Assembly (NCBI GenBank): GCA_016710015.1
Contig: JADJLR010000008.1
Coordinates: 478,128-542,127, forward strand
From: Flavobacteriales bacterium
GTDB lineage: Bacteria; Bacteroidota; Bacteroidia; Flavobacteriales_F; PHOS-HE28
Direction of reading: 5' to 3'
Length of the DNA: 64,000 nucleotides
In this document: positions 18,126 through 27,804 of the stretch, piece after piece
How positions within the stretch are numbered: position 1 is the first letter of the stretch
How the letters are laid out: every line of letters starts with the position of its first letter
Program-made: the position numbers and the translations under genes
The notes under the pieces: generated by a model
What the model was told of the DNA's origin: nothing
Database searches by the model: none
Seen by the model: only the letters and a program-made list of their open reading frames with translations

Positions 18126-20725
18126 CGCGCTATGATCAGACGTTGGTTCCGGATCCCTTGGTCCATTGTGGCTTGCAGTACGTAGGTACCGACCGCGAGG
18201 TCCGACACGTCCACATCGATGAACTCCGCCGACCCTGCCACCGTCAGCTCCTTCACGCTTGCGCCCTGCATATCCAGCAGGACCAAACCATTCAATCGAC
18301 CTGAACCCACACCACGTTCCACCCGGAAACGGTCGGATGTCGGATTGGGGTAGATGGCCAAAGCGCTTGCGCCGTGCTGTTCTTCCACGCCGACCAGTGC
18401 CGTTCGGGTCAGGTTCAGTTGCAAGAGGTAGGTGCCCACTTCGCCGGCGAAATACGGCGCTACACGGAAGTGCACTGTACCACCATTCTGCACCGTGATC
18501 GCATCGGCCATGACATCGTCGAACGTGCTGGACCACGTGTTGCCGTCCGTGGACCACGTGAACAGGCCATCAGCCGTGTAGGTGTTCCCATTGCCACTGT
18601 TATACGAGTCGTGCAAGCGCGCGTTCACGGTATAGTCGTAGCCGCCCGCTAACACCAGCTTGTAGTGGTCCAGGTCATTGGTCACATGCAGATTGGAGCC
18701 CTGGGTGCTCACACTTGCGGTATTCCCCGAAAAATTCACGGGCAAGGCGTAGGCCTGCGCCACGGAGTTGTTCACCTCGTAACTGTCCGGTTGGGTGGCG
18801 GGTGCCACCACGGTGACCGTGATCGGGTTACTGAAGCTGCCGGTGCCGGTGAGCTCCCAGCCGCTCCCGGGATCGTGCAAGGCGGCCACCAAGTACGTGC
18901 CCGGTGGCACCGTTACCGTGGCCAGACCAAAGGTGAGGTAGGGCGCGAGGTAGGTGTAGCCGGACGGAAGTCCATTGGATTCGGTATAGGTTCCGATGGT
19001 CTGTGCGAAGCTGCCATCCAGGTTGTACAAGCTCACATCATACTCACCCACGAAGGTCGAGCCGCCGTCGTTCACGATGTTGAGGTTGACGGAGACCGAC
19101 CCACCCTGCGTCAGATCCCCGCTCGGCGTTACCGTCATGCTGGAATTCAAGGCGATCGTGTTGTAGTTGACCACCGTGATCTGCGCGTAGTTGGTATAAG
19201 AGCCACTGTTGGCCACTTGCACCCAGTTCCCACCTGTTGGCCGGTAATAGATCCCAACGGAATAGGTGCCGGGCAGCATACCGTACATGCCGGTGCTGGA
19301 GAACGTAAGCCCATCCGTGTACATATAATTCGACTGCAGGGTGAAGCCGCTGAGGACCTCGACGTAGTCCACGAAGTTGCCGGCGGCATCGAACACCGCT
19401 GCGCAGTAGTCGCCGTTGAAGGTCCCCGTGCCGTTGTTCACGATGTTGGTATACACGTCGAAGGCCTGCCCATACCCCAGCGTGGATGCAGAGGGCGATA
19501 CGTAGTCGTACAAGGCCATGCCGTAAGTGACCGATGTAGCCGGAGGCTGGATGCCGATGATGACCTCTTGGCCGGCGTTGTACCCGCCGGATCCGCCCCC
19601 GATCCCTGTTCCCGGTGGGTTCAGGGCGTTCACGGTGAAGTAGCCATTATGAGCACCGCCCCAGCCCCAGTTGAAGTGGAAGAAGTTGTTGTCGTCGTAT
19701 CCATCGCACACGAAAGCGTGCCCCCCGCCATCGCCGAATCCATCATAAAGAATAGGCCGCCCCGCATCCAGCTCGGTGCGTAACAAATCGATCCATTGGG
19801 CCTGCGCATAATTCTCCCGGGCCACGCCGGAGAGCGTGGACCGATAGCCGAAGTACGTGCGCAAGGCGTACTCCGCATTGTGATCGGTGGACGGGCTATG
19901 GGATTGGATCACCCATGCCCCACTCACCTCGGGACTGTATTGCATATCCACCCCCACCCCACAGTGGTACATCAGGGTGGCCACCGCGCTGTTCGCGCTG
20001 CTCACGTTGTTCGGCATGGAGCCCCACGCATAGGTGGTGCCACCGAAATTCGCCGCTAGTGTGCCGTATTGCGGGTGGTTGAACTGGTGGAAGCCCGAGC
20101 CCGTGGCCGGGTGGTTCCAGAACTTCATGATCTGGGCCATCGCCGTGGCCACGCAACCGGTCACCGATCCGCCGGGGCATTGCGCATTGTAGTGCGGGGC
20201 TTGGTTCCACGTGGTCTGCATCAAAGGGGCCACGGCGCGCGGCATGCCCGATGTGGACAAGGCACCGCCCAACAGTTCTTCCCATTGCCTGCGCACGGCA
20301 TCGGCTTGGGGCGTGTTGGCCGCCAGCGCCAGTTGGATCCCGCTACTATAGCCCTCGAGCCATTTGGCCACATTGGTCGGCAGGTCCGCAGGATCGAAGT
20401 TGCTTTCGGGCGCATACGCCAGAACAGGCTGCACCAGATCATCCCCGGCAACGATCACATAGCCCCCGTCCGTTGCATTGAACACGTGGTAGGTGGCCAA
20501 CTCCCCTTGCGCGGTGGTCACCGTGGCGGTGTGGGCCAAGGTCAGCGACACATCGAGTCGGCCCAGCTGCGGACCGGCCATGAAGTGTTCCGCAGCGGAA
20601 CGCGCCAGCGGAACCGGTATTTGCGCGGCGAAGAGGCCGAGCGTGAGGAACAAGGCACTTAGCGCGGACAAGCGCCGCGCACTGTTGCTACCCGTTAAGC
20701 GTTGGTGCGTAGCGTGTTGGTCCAT
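18122..20725 (-). CDS. C10 family cysteine peptidase (streptopain-like) with T9SS sorting domain
   Basis: An 867-residue secreted protease. After a signal segment (about 18-44) comes a Spi-like propeptide (about 48-150). The catalytic domain follows: the nucleophile is Cys191 in GSVTGCVATAMAQIMKFW, and the general base is His336 in GDGGGHAFVCDGYDDNNFFHF, followed by the NWGWGG motif. Residues from about 400 are beta-rich repeats with VSVNLNIVNDGGSTF-like segments, and a pre-peptidase-like domain lies near 650-780. The C-terminal type A sorting domain starts LAIYPNPTSDRFRVE. All catalytic signatures are intact. The gene is followed, with a 4-base overlap, by a lipoprotein gene that may encode its inhibitor. 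Confidence 0.93.
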   Translation of the reverse strand: MDQHATHQRLTGSNSARRLSALSALFLTLGLFAAQIPVPLARSAAEHFMAGPQLGRLDVSLTLAHTATVTTAQGELATYHVFNATDGGYVIVAGDDLVQPVLAYAPESNFDPADLPTNVAKWLEGYSSGIQLALAANTPQADAVRRQWEELLGGALSTSGMPRAVAPLMQTTWNQAPHYNAQCPGGSVTGCVATAMAQIMKFWNHPATGSGFHQFNHPQYGTLAANFGGTTYAWGSMPNNVSSANSAVATLMYHCGVGVDMQYSPEVSGAWVIQSHSPSTDHNAEYALRTYFGYRSTLSGVARENYAQAQWIDLLRTELDAGRPILYDGFGDGGGHAFVCDGYDDNNFFHFNWGWGGAHNGYFTVNALNPPGTGIGGGSGGYNAGQEVIIGIQPPATSVTYGMALYDYVSPSASTLGYGQAFDVYTNIVNNGTGTFNGDYCAAVFDAAGNFVDYVEVLSGFTLQSNYMYTDGLTFSSTGMYGMLPGTYSVGIYYRPTGGNWVQVANSGSYTNYAQITVVNYNTIALNSSMTVTPSGDLTQGGSVSVNLNIVNDGGSTFVGEYDVSLYNLDGSFAQTIGTYTESNGLPSGYTYLAPYLTFGLATVTVPPGTYLVAALHDPGSGWELTGTGSFSNPITVTVVAPATQPDSYEVNNSVAQAYALPVNFSGNTASVSTQGSNLHVTNDLDHYKLVLAGGYDYTVNARLHDSYNSGNGNTYTADGLFTWSTDGNTWSSTFDDVMADAITVQNGGTVHFRVAPYFAGEVGTYLLQLNLTRTALVGVEEQHGASALAIYPNPTSDRFRVERGVGSGRLNGLVLLDMQGASVKELTVAGSAEFIDVDVSDLAVGTYVLQATMDQGIRNQRLIIAR

Positions 20726-21253
20726 CTGGGATCACGTTATTCGTTGGTCCGTCGTAACACGACACAAAATAGGAATATCTCCCATCCGTCCTACCCCTCC
20801 CGTGAAATTTCATGCGGCTTTCGGCTCGCCGAATGGCGGGGCACGCTTACCGGAAAGCGCAGGGTCCCCTCCTGCGTCGGGAGACCCTGCACCTGTTCGC
20901 AGGAGCCTATGCTTATGGGTACCTCGAAGTACCTCACTCCGGCGGCATCGGCCTTTCGGCCACCCCTGCGGCACTTCTCGTTTGGTCATCCGGCTCCCGC
21001 ATAGCGCGGGATGAAGCAGTTGCTTCTCCTCGGTCAGTTACCTGCGGGTAACTTCCTTTCGTCGCGCCTTGTCTGCCCAGAACGATAAGCGCTTGTGCCA
21101 TCCGTTCGAGGTTCTTCGAGGTACCCTTATATGAAGGCATTGCTGATCATCTACCTTGCACCAAGGAGGGCATAGTATGCCCATTATCAACCGTTCTATC
21201 TTGGCCTCCTGCGCTACTTCGCCTTGCACCCATACCGACCGAACATCACGCCC
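20726..21253. other. Intergenic region containing a hairpin and repeat copy 2
   Basis: This stretch of about 530 bases between divergent genes contains a hairpin at 20857-20890 (GCAGGGTC returning as GACCCTGC) and then the structured repeat at 20917-21126. No coding region is supported. Confidence 0.6.
20917..21126. repeat. MITE-like structured repeat, copy 2
   Basis: This 210-bp copy matches 6885-7079. The terminal inverted repeats (20917-20935 and 21108-21126) pair over 19 bp with one mismatch. Internal hairpins are retained: AGTTACC-tgcg-GGTAACT and GGCC-tttc-GGCC. One additional hairpin (CCCGC-atag-CGCGGG) is inserted near 21000 and accounts for the length difference. Loops vary while stems are kept, which argues for selection on, or generation by, secondary structure. 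Confidence 0.8.
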
Positions 21254-22711
21254 ATGAGCCAACGCTACTTTCTGACCTCCGTCCTGATCGTTGCTCTTAT
21301 TCCCGCCACGGCGCAGTTGCCCACACTGCTCCGCGACATCAACCCCAGTGGGGGGTCAAGCATCCGCGGCATCACTTGTGTGAATGGTCTGGTGTACTTC
21401 AGCGCGGACGATGGAACGCACGGCGCTGAACCATGGGTGAGCGATGGAACCACCGCAGGTACCGTCCTGCTGAAGGACATCAACCCCAGCACGGGCAGTA
21501 GCGCACCTTCGGGTTTCGTGAGTTGGCAAGGCCGGGCGTTCTTCGCCGCGGACAATGGTGTGGATGGCCAACAACTGTGGAGTACCGATGGCACCGAGGC
21601 CGGCACCTGGTTGGAACTGGACATAGAGCCTGTCAACGATTATTTCGGGGTCGCGCAGATGGCCGTGTTGAATGACCTGCTCGTGTTCCAAGGAACAAGT
21701 GTGGCCAACGGGATCGAGTTGTGGGTAACGGACGGCACACTTGCGGGTACTGTGATGCTGAAGGACATTTACCCCGGTGCGGGCAGCGGCCGTCCCACGA
21801 AGTTCATCCTGTACAATGGCCTGCTCTATTTCTCCGCCATTGCACCCGAGTTGGGCGAAGAGCTGTGGGTGAGCGATGGCACCGAGGCCGGCACTGTGTT
21901 GGTGATGGACATCAAACCGGGCACGGGCTCCGGCTCGCCGAGATCCTTCGCCGTGGCGAACGGCCTGCTCTTCTTCCAGGGTACGGACCTTGGGGTCAAT
22001 AGCGAACTCTGGGCCACCGATGGTACCTCCGTCGGCACATACATGGTAAAGGATATCCTGACGGGAGCGAACGGTTCATCTCCCCAGTATCTGGAGAGTT
22101 TCAATGGCGAAGTCTGGTTCCAAGCATACGGTGGTTCGCAAGCCAAGCTGTGGCACAGCGATGGAACCGAGGCGGGCACCCAGGTGCTTCCCGATCCCAC
22201 GCCATCATTCAACAGCCCATACTACATGACCGCACACCATGGCAACCTTTATTTCTTGGCCTACCTCCAGAGCTATAAGCAGCTGTGGAAGAGCGACGGA
22301 ACCAGCGCTGGCAGCGCACCGGTGCTCCAGCCCGGCAGTTCGGTGAACGACCCGCTTATGCTTTCCATGTCCATGGCCAGTTGTGGCGATCTGGTCTTCT
22401 ACCAGGCCACCTACGATTATGCTTTTGGCGAGGAGCTGTATGCGCTATACCAGCCCTCCGTGGGCATCGCCGAGCAAGCCGCACCCGATCGCGACCGCCT
22501 GTATCCGAACCCCGCTACGGACCAACTGTTCATGACGGACATGCCGAACCGCGCCACGTTGCGGCTGTATGCCTCCAATGGTGCATTGGCACTGGAGACC
22601 GATGTGCACAACATGGCTATCGGTGCGTTGCCAGCGGGGCTCTACCTGGCCCGCATCACGGCACCGGACGGAATGCTGTTGCACGTGCAGCCGGTGATGA
22701 AGGAGTTCTAA
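21254..22711 (+). CDS. T9SS-sorted ELWxxDGT repeat protein
   Basis: A 485-residue product from MSQRYFLTSV (21254). The signal peptide is about 1-20. Tandem blades of about 50 residues follow, built on ELWVSDGTEAGTVLLKDI and a trailing GSGSPRSF segment; this is the ELWxxDGT repeat family. A type A sorting domain closes the protein (LYPNPATDQLFMTDMPNRA, then GLYLARITAPDG). The ten upstream codons from the first ATG at 21224 do not look like a signal peptide. No enzymatic residues are evident. A surface-exposed propeller is the likely structure; the ligand is unknown. Confidence 0.88.
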   Translation: MSQRYFLTSVLIVALIPATAQLPTLLRDINPSGGSSIRGITCVNGLVYFSADDGTHGAEPWVSDGTTAGTVLLKDINPSTGSSAPSGFVSWQGRAFFAADNGVDGQQLWSTDGTEAGTWLELDIEPVNDYFGVAQMAVLNDLLVFQGTSVANGIELWVTDGTLAGTVMLKDIYPGAGSGRPTKFILYNGLLYFSAIAPELGEELWVSDGTEAGTVLVMDIKPGTGSGSPRSFAVANGLLFFQGTDLGVNSELWATDGTSVGTYMVKDILTGANGSSPQYLESFNGEVWFQAYGGSQAKLWHSDGTEAGTQVLPDPTPSFNSPYYMTAHHGNLYFLAYLQSYKQLWKSDGTSAGSAPVLQPGSSVNDPLMLSMSMASCGDLVFYQATYDYAFGEELYALYQPSVGIAEQAAPDRDRLYPNPATDQLFMTDMPNRATLRLYASNGALALETDVHNMAIGALPAGLYLARITAPDGMLLHVQPVMKEF

Positions 22712-22732
22712 AGGGTGTTCGGGCGGGGTCCA

Positions 22733-22868
22733 CGACTTGCTCCTTCACCCGCGTGCTGCTCTTCACCTCCACGGCGATCCAGCCCGCGCCATCGCGCACC
22801 AGGATGTCCAGCGCGGCCAAGACCCCGTAGTGCTGCTGCAGGTCGCGCGCTAGATGGCGGAGGCAGGT
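22733..22868 (-). pseudogene. Scrambled fragment of a DUF2779 nuclease gene
   Basis: On the minus strand this segment encodes RHLARDLQQH joined directly to GVLAALDILVRDGAGWIAVE and then KSSTRVKEQ. In the intact gene at 24783-26252 the first piece belongs near residue 380 and the second near residue 96. The fragment therefore joins two distant parts in reversed order. It is a relic, squeezed between two T9SS protein genes, and cannot be functional. Confidence 0.75.
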
Positions 22869-22928
22869 GCGTGCACCCACCGTGGGCCCGATGTCCCGGA
22901 CCCGCACGGGTGTCGGCATCGCCGGTGG

Positions 22929-24542
22929 TCAACGGGCACCGAGCACGAGCAGCTTCGCTTGCGCCATGCGCCCGTCCTTGCCCATCCAACGGACCAGGTG
23001 GATGCCGGGGCTGAGGTCCTGCACATCGAGGTACGCCATGCTGTCGCCCATAGCCATGGTGCGCACCACGGCACCGGTGGCGTCGAACAGCACCACGGTG
23101 GAACCACTGGTCGGGAGGCCCTCCAAGCGGACCTGCACGTTGGTGCTGGCCGGGTTCGGGTAGAGGGTGAGCGTGGGCTGCTGCGCCGCCAGGTCATGGA
23201 TGCCCGTGCCGGAGCATGCGTGGTGCACCACCACCACCACCGCGGGGGTGGCCGGAGTGATGTCGGTGTAGGTGAAGGTGCATGCGCTGGCCACTACGCC
23301 GCCCGCATTGGTGGGCGGTTCGAAGGCCACGGCAACGGAGGTGCTCGCGGTATCGTTGCAGGCGGTATGGCCCGTCTCGTCCGTGTGCGTCAAGAAGGTC
23401 GAGGACACATAGGTGCCGGGGTTGTTGTACCCGGCAAGCGCCACCGAATTATCGGGGAGCAAGGCCATCGCGGTCACATACGAAGGCACGGTGTTGTTGC
23501 GCAGGTTGATCGCGTTCAGGGGAATGCCCGAGGCATCGGCATGCACCAATTGCAAGCCGGTGGAAGGTTGGTCCACGCTGGTCAACAGCAGCATCATCGT
23601 TCCGTCGGGCATGATCCGGTTGCGCACATGGTCGTTGGTGATGCCTTGGCCGCCGAGCGCCGGTAGCGCGCTCAGCTTGTTGCTCCAGAGCAGCACGCCC
23701 ATGGGGTCCACCTTCATCACGATCGGTTCCACCACGTTGTCCGGGTTCAGCGCGCTGAGCGCGACGTAGGAGGTGCCCGTGAGCACGTAGTTCCCATCGG
23801 CCGTGGCGCGGATGTCATCGCTGTACAGCAGGGTGAAGATCTCGCTGGACCCGTAACGGGTGCTCCATTCCACCGCGCCGTTGGCATCCAGTTTCGTCAA
23901 CAGCAGGTCCATGTATTGCGTCAGGTGGTTGCGGTAGCCGAGGCAGAGGAACCCGTTGTCCGGCGTTTCCACCACGCTGGTGAAGAACTCGCTGTTCTCC
24001 GTTTCGGTGCCGTAGAACTGCGACCAGATCACGGTGCCGTCCAGGTCGGCCTTGATCACGAACGCATCGTAGGCGTTGCCTTGGCGCTTGCCGGTAAAGA
24101 GGATGTTGCCATCGGCAAGCAGCAGCAGGTCGGTGGCGATGTTGAAGTTCCCCGCGATCCGCTTCGCCCAGAGCATGGTCCCCGCGGCATCCACCCGGGC
24201 ATAGAACAGCGCCGGTGCAGCGCCCGCCACGATGAAGCCGCCATCGGGCAGCGCCAGCATGGTGCTGATGCTGCCTTCCCCGAAGCCATCGCCCGTGATG
24301 TCGTAGGACCTGTTCCACGTGGGCACGCCTGCCTCGTCCGTATGCATCAAGCCCGCCCCGAACAAGGAACCGAAGGCGTTGCCGCCCACGAGGTATCCAT
24401 CGCTCACCTTCAGCAGGGCCTTGGGCGTGCCGCCCAACAAGGTGCCTTGGTAGTCCCAGTCGTAGGTCTGTTGGAAGGTGCCTTGCGCAAGGCTGAACAA
24501 GGGCAATACAAGTGCGCATAGCGCAGAAGAGCTACGTGACAT
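22929..24542 (-). CDS. T9SS-sorted secreted protein of unknown type
   Basis: A 537-residue product with a signal peptide (about 1-20, SLAQGTF). A beta-rich repetitive region (about 30-400) has blades like DGGFIVAGAAPALFYARVDAAGTMLWAKRI, resembling delta-60/SBBP-like propellers. A type A sorting domain closes it (LTLYPNPASTNVQVRLEG, then GIHLVRWMGKDG). The frame is intact. It is the last of a cluster of such surface proteins in the left third of the window, and nothing indicates its ligand. Confidence 0.85.
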   Translation of the reverse strand: MSRSSSALCALVLPLFSLAQGTFQQTYDWDYQGTLLGGTPKALLKVSDGYLVGGNAFGSLFGAGLMHTDEAGVPTWNRSYDITGDGFGEGSISTMLALPDGGFIVAGAAPALFYARVDAAGTMLWAKRIAGNFNIATDLLLLADGNILFTGKRQGNAYDAFVIKADLDGTVIWSQFYGTETENSEFFTSVVETPDNGFLCLGYRNHLTQYMDLLLTKLDANGAVEWSTRYGSSEIFTLLYSDDIRATADGNYVLTGTSYVALSALNPDNVVEPIVMKVDPMGVLLWSNKLSALPALGGQGITNDHVRNRIMPDGTMMLLLTSVDQPSTGLQLVHADASGIPLNAINLRNNTVPSYVTAMALLPDNSVALAGYNNPGTYVSSTFLTHTDETGHTACNDTASTSVAVAFEPPTNAGGVVASACTFTYTDITPATPAVVVVVHHACSGTGIHDLAAQQPTLTLYPNPASTNVQVRLEGLPTSGSTVVLFDATGAVVRTMAMGDSMAYLDVQDLSPGIHLVRWMGKDGRMAQAKLLVLGAR

Positions 24543-24782
24543 CGGGGGCAGATAAGATGTTTGTGGAGAGCGGTGAAGCCGTGCGCCAGGAATGTGGGTG
24601 TCGGCTTATCGGATGAAAGGTAGGTGCATCGTTGCACTGCCCGGACACACCGGATGAAATATGGTCCGATCACCGCCCGACCCACCGCAAGCGAGCAGCA
24701 CCGATCCCAGGGCCTACATGTGCTACTCCTTCAGCGACCACCAACCCTTCCGGATGGTGGGCACGCCTGGCGACCCTTCGCC

Positions 24783-26252
24783 TCACACTCCTTCCAGCAC
24801 CCCCAGCACCTTCACCATCGCCAGCGTGTCCATCTTGCAATAGGCGAGCAGATCGCGGCGCAACTGTTCCATGTCGCCGGTGTATTCACCGCGCAGCAGT
24901 TGCGCGAAGCGCAGGCTGGCCATCATGCCTTCCTGTACTTCCAGGTCGGCGTAGCTGAGGGCCGGCACCAGCGCGGGCAGCACGGCCTTGATGGAGCTTT
25001 GGCCGTTCATGGCCGGCACGTAGTACCAGCCTTTCTTGAAGGGTGTCTCCAGGTCCTTGACCCGTTCGGCCAAGGCCAAGAGCGCCGGGGCGTGCTGCGG
25101 CAGGTCGCGCGCCAAGCCCCGTAGGCAGGCCCGTTCGAAGGATGCGTTGTAGGCGAGGAGGTCGCCCTCCGGACCGATGTCCTGCAGCAGTTGCTGTACG
25201 AGTGCTTCGCGCGGATCGCCGCTGGCATCGCCGAGGAATTCGCGATGCGTGGGTTCGGCGCCCGGTGTGGTTTGCACGTGCAGGCTGTATTGGAAGGGCA
25301 GCTGTTGGTAGGGGCGCGTGCCATCGAAGAGCGGCACGGCGGGCATCACCGTTTCGAAGTCGAAGTGGTGCAAGGGGTAGCGCAGTTCGCCCAACCAGGC
25401 ACGGATGCGTTCGCCCTCCACGATGCTGCGGTCGTAGCGCCAGCCGTCCACTTGACGGCTTTGGCTGGTGTACAGCGGTTCCTCGGCCGGGATGTCCTTC
25501 ATCAGTACGATGCCGCGTGCGTAGAGCTCCCACTGTTTCTCGCGGGCGTTGGTGAGCTCCAGCACCGAGCCCTTCGCCGGGATGTGCGCCCAGCAGTGGC
25601 CTTTGAAGTCGCAGGCATAGGGCGTGTCGCAGTGCGCGCCGATGCCCACCACCGGCTCCGCTTCGGCCTGCACCACGGCCTTCAGTTCGGCGATACGGGC
25701 CTGCACCTCCGGCTGCATTGCGCGCACTTGTCCGGTTACATCCTCCAGCTTGAACAGGCGCTGCACATCCACCGCGCCCTGCCGCAGGTAGCTGGTGTCG
25801 ATCACCATGACGTGCATGGCGTTCAGGGCCACGCCGCTGGCCGTGATCACGTGGTATTGCAAGGCGGCATCTTCCACGAATTGCTCCTTCACCCGCGTGC
25901 TGCTCTTCACCTCCACGGCGATCCAGCCATCGCCATCGCGCACCAGGATGTCCAGCGCGGCCAGCACCCCATCGTGCTGGAAGGCCGCTTCGTAGATCAC
26001 CGGCGCACCCGCCGCCATGGCCGCTTGCGTGGCCGCCAAGGCCGGTGCATAATCGTAGTGGTGTTCGGGCGTGCAGTCCACCCCGCCGGGAAAGCGCTGC
26101 TGCGCCAGTAGCCCCACCTCGGTGCCGCTGTCGAAGATGGCCTGTGTGCCTGCACTGACGGGTGGCCGCAGCTCCGGCCGGTGCTTGTACAACCACAGTG
26201 CCTTGGGGCATTGCTTGCCCCGTAGGTAGGTGGATTTGGAGAGGAGGTGCAT
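24783..26252 (-). CDS. DUF2779 protein: Cas4-like nuclease plus RNase H-fold exonuclease
   Basis: 489 residues from MHLLSKSTYLRGKQCPK (26252). The N-terminal half is a PD-(D/E)XK nuclease of the RecB/Cas4 kind with Asp101 and Glu114-x-Lys116 in DILVRDGDGWIAVEVKSS. Four cysteines (Cys15, 208, 214, 220, the last three in HCDTPYACDFKGHC) are placed as in iron-sulfur-cluster nucleases. The second half is the DUF2779 domain, resembling DEDD 3'-5' exonucleases: Asp298 and Glu300 in HHFDFET, then YNASFERA and YCKMDTLAM. Role unknown, probably in DNA processing or defence. Broken relatives lie on both sides, at 22733-22868 and 28560-28873. The much longer open frame to 26495 is not credible. Confidence 0.85.
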   Translation of the reverse strand: MHLLSKSTYLRGKQCPKALWLYKHRPELRPPVSAGTQAIFDSGTEVGLLAQQRFPGGVDCTPEHHYDYAPALAATQAAMAAGAPVIYEAAFQHDGVLAALDILVRDGDGWIAVEVKSSTRVKEQFVEDAALQYHVITASGVALNAMHVMVIDTSYLRQGAVDVQRLFKLEDVTGQVRAMQPEVQARIAELKAVVQAEAEPVVGIGAHCDTPYACDFKGHCWAHIPAKGSVLELTNAREKQWELYARGIVLMKDIPAEEPLYTSQSRQVDGWRYDRSIVEGERIRAWLGELRYPLHHFDFETVMPAVPLFDGTRPYQQLPFQYSLHVQTTPGAEPTHREFLGDASGDPREALVQQLLQDIGPEGDLLAYNASFERACLRGLARDLPQHAPALLALAERVKDLETPFKKGWYYVPAMNGQSSIKAVLPALVPALSYADLEVQEGMMASLRFAQLLRGEYTGDMEQLRRDLLAYCKMDTLAMVKVLGVLEGV

Positions 26253-26313
26253 GGGGGGCACAAAGGTCCGCATGCGCGGCCGAAGGGCACTCCGTGGTGC
26301 GGAAGGAGTGGGG

Positions 26314-26586
26314 TCAGTCGGACCGCAACTCCCGTTGCAGCAGCTCGAGCATGGGCGACGGACGCGGATACTCCGTCCGGGCACGTTCCTCCAACGCAGC
26401 GGACAGGAATGGCGTTGCGCACCACGCCGTGTCGGCATCGTGCGCTTCCGGCATCGGGGCAGGCTGCTGGCTGGCCAGCATGGCACGGAGCTCATCCCGC
26501 TCCGCGCGCAGCACCGCTAGCCTGCGCCACAGCACCCACGCGAATACCAGCGCGGTGGTCATAAGGAGGGTGAGGAGGGCGACCAT
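26314..26586 (-). CDS. Small membrane-anchored coiled-coil protein
   Basis: A 90-residue product with one N-terminal membrane helix (about 2-20, VALLTLLMTTALVFAWVLW) followed by a charged helix (RRLAVLRAERDELRAML) typical of short coiled coils, then a polar tail. No family is recognised. The gene lies 61 bases upstream of the DUF2779 gene on the same strand, so the two may be co-transcribed. Confidence 0.5.
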   Translation of the reverse strand: MVALLTLLMTTALVFAWVLWRRLAVLRAERDELRAMLASQQPAPMPEAHDADTAWCATPFLSAALEERARTEYPRPSPMLELLQRELRSD

Positions 26587-26751
26587 GGACGGTGTGCTTC
26601 AAAGCTAGGCGATCCGACGGGCCTGTTGGGCGCGGTCCCGTGTGCCTCGCTGCCGCATGCGGCCAAGCGCATCAACCGGAGGGGAACGAGCACGCAGGGT
26701 GGATGGTGTTCGGGCACACTCCTTCACCGGTGCGTGGGCCGCGTTGGCCGA

Positions 26752-27804
26752 TCAGGTGATCGCCAAGGAATTGCCGTAGGCCGCCAAATGCTCATAGGCC
26801 ACGCGAACGCTTTCCGTATCGGCCAAGGCTTCCTTGCGCTTGCTCCACGCCTTCATTCGCTCTTGGATCGCGGCGACATCCAACTGAGCGTCGTCGTTCA
26901 GGATATAGGCCACCGAGGCCAGTAACTCCAAGGCATACGTGGATCGGAAACCCGCGACCAGATCGGTAAGCCGTTCCAAGCGCGCATGCTGGTCCGCGTT
27001 CAGGGTGCGACCTATGTACGCCTCCACTTCGGCACGGCGCTCATAGTTCAAGGACAACTCCTCGAAGGGCTTGGCATCGTGTTGCTCCAAGCCTTGCAAG
27101 TAGGCTCCGTTCAGGTCATAGAGCACGTGTTGCACTTGCACCGAATAGGGCCCATAGTTGGCCGCTTTGAACTCCAGGCGTTGCAGTTGCTTCTCGCCCA
27201 AAAGCTTCAAGAAGAAGGCCAGCTTATTGGCCACGAAGAGGCTTGCCGGTTCGCCCAAGCGCTCGAAGTTGAACAAGGCGTGCAGCAACATGGCCCGGCC
27301 GGGGGTCAGCTTCACCTCGCGGCTTGTTTCCTTTTGGAGCACTTGCTTGATCTGCGCCGAAGGCTCGTACACCACCACGCGGACATCCAAACCACCGAGG
27401 TGTTCCTCGATCATGGGCTTCACCTTGGCCCATTGCAGGCCACCGTTGCCGCAACCCAGCGGCGGCAACGCAATGCTCTTGATGTTGCGTTCCTCGATCA
27501 GCGCGACCAAGGCCTTCAATCCATCTTCGATGTACGCGTAACTGGAGCGGTGCTTCCAATCCTTCTTCGTCGGGAAATTGATGATCAGCCGTTCGCCATG
27601 CAGGTCGGAGTCCGTAACGGCAAGCAGCTGGCCCACGGTGAGCGCGCCGCTCTTGCAGGCCTCCTTGTATACCTTCAAGTTGCTCTTGAAGCGCTCGGCG
27701 AATTGCAGGGCGATGCCCTTGCCCATCACACCAACCGTGTTCACGGTGTTCACCAAGGCCTCGGTATCGGCCTCCAATAGATTTCCTGTGGTGTAGGTGA
27801 TCAT
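26752..27804 (-). CDS. darG: DarG antitoxin: macrodomain DNA ADP-ribosylglycohydrolase
   Basis: 350 residues from MITYTTGNLLEADTEALVNT (27804). The N-terminal macrodomain (about 1-155) has the ADP-ribose-binding NTVNTVGVMGKGIALQF and LPPLGCGNGGLQW motifs. The C-terminal half (about 160-350) is the DarG-specific region that in characterised systems binds and blocks DarT. DarG removes ADP-ribose from thymidine bases and so reverses the toxin. Its ATG overlaps the stop of the toxin gene (TGATG), giving the toxin-then-antitoxin order normal for darTG. The open frame upstream of 27804 is toxin-gene shadow. Confidence 0.93.
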   Translation of the reverse strand: MITYTTGNLLEADTEALVNTVNTVGVMGKGIALQFAERFKSNLKVYKEACKSGALTVGQLLAVTDSDLHGERLIINFPTKKDWKHRSSYAYIEDGLKALVALIEERNIKSIALPPLGCGNGGLQWAKVKPMIEEHLGGLDVRVVVYEPSAQIKQVLQKETSREVKLTPGRAMLLHALFNFERLGEPASLFVANKLAFFLKLLGEKQLQRLEFKAANYGPYSVQVQHVLYDLNGAYLQGLEQHDAKPFEELSLNYERRAEVEAYIGRTLNADQHARLERLTDLVAGFRSTYALELLASVAYILNDDAQLDVAAIQERMKAWSKRKEALADTESVRVAYEHLAAYGNSLAIT

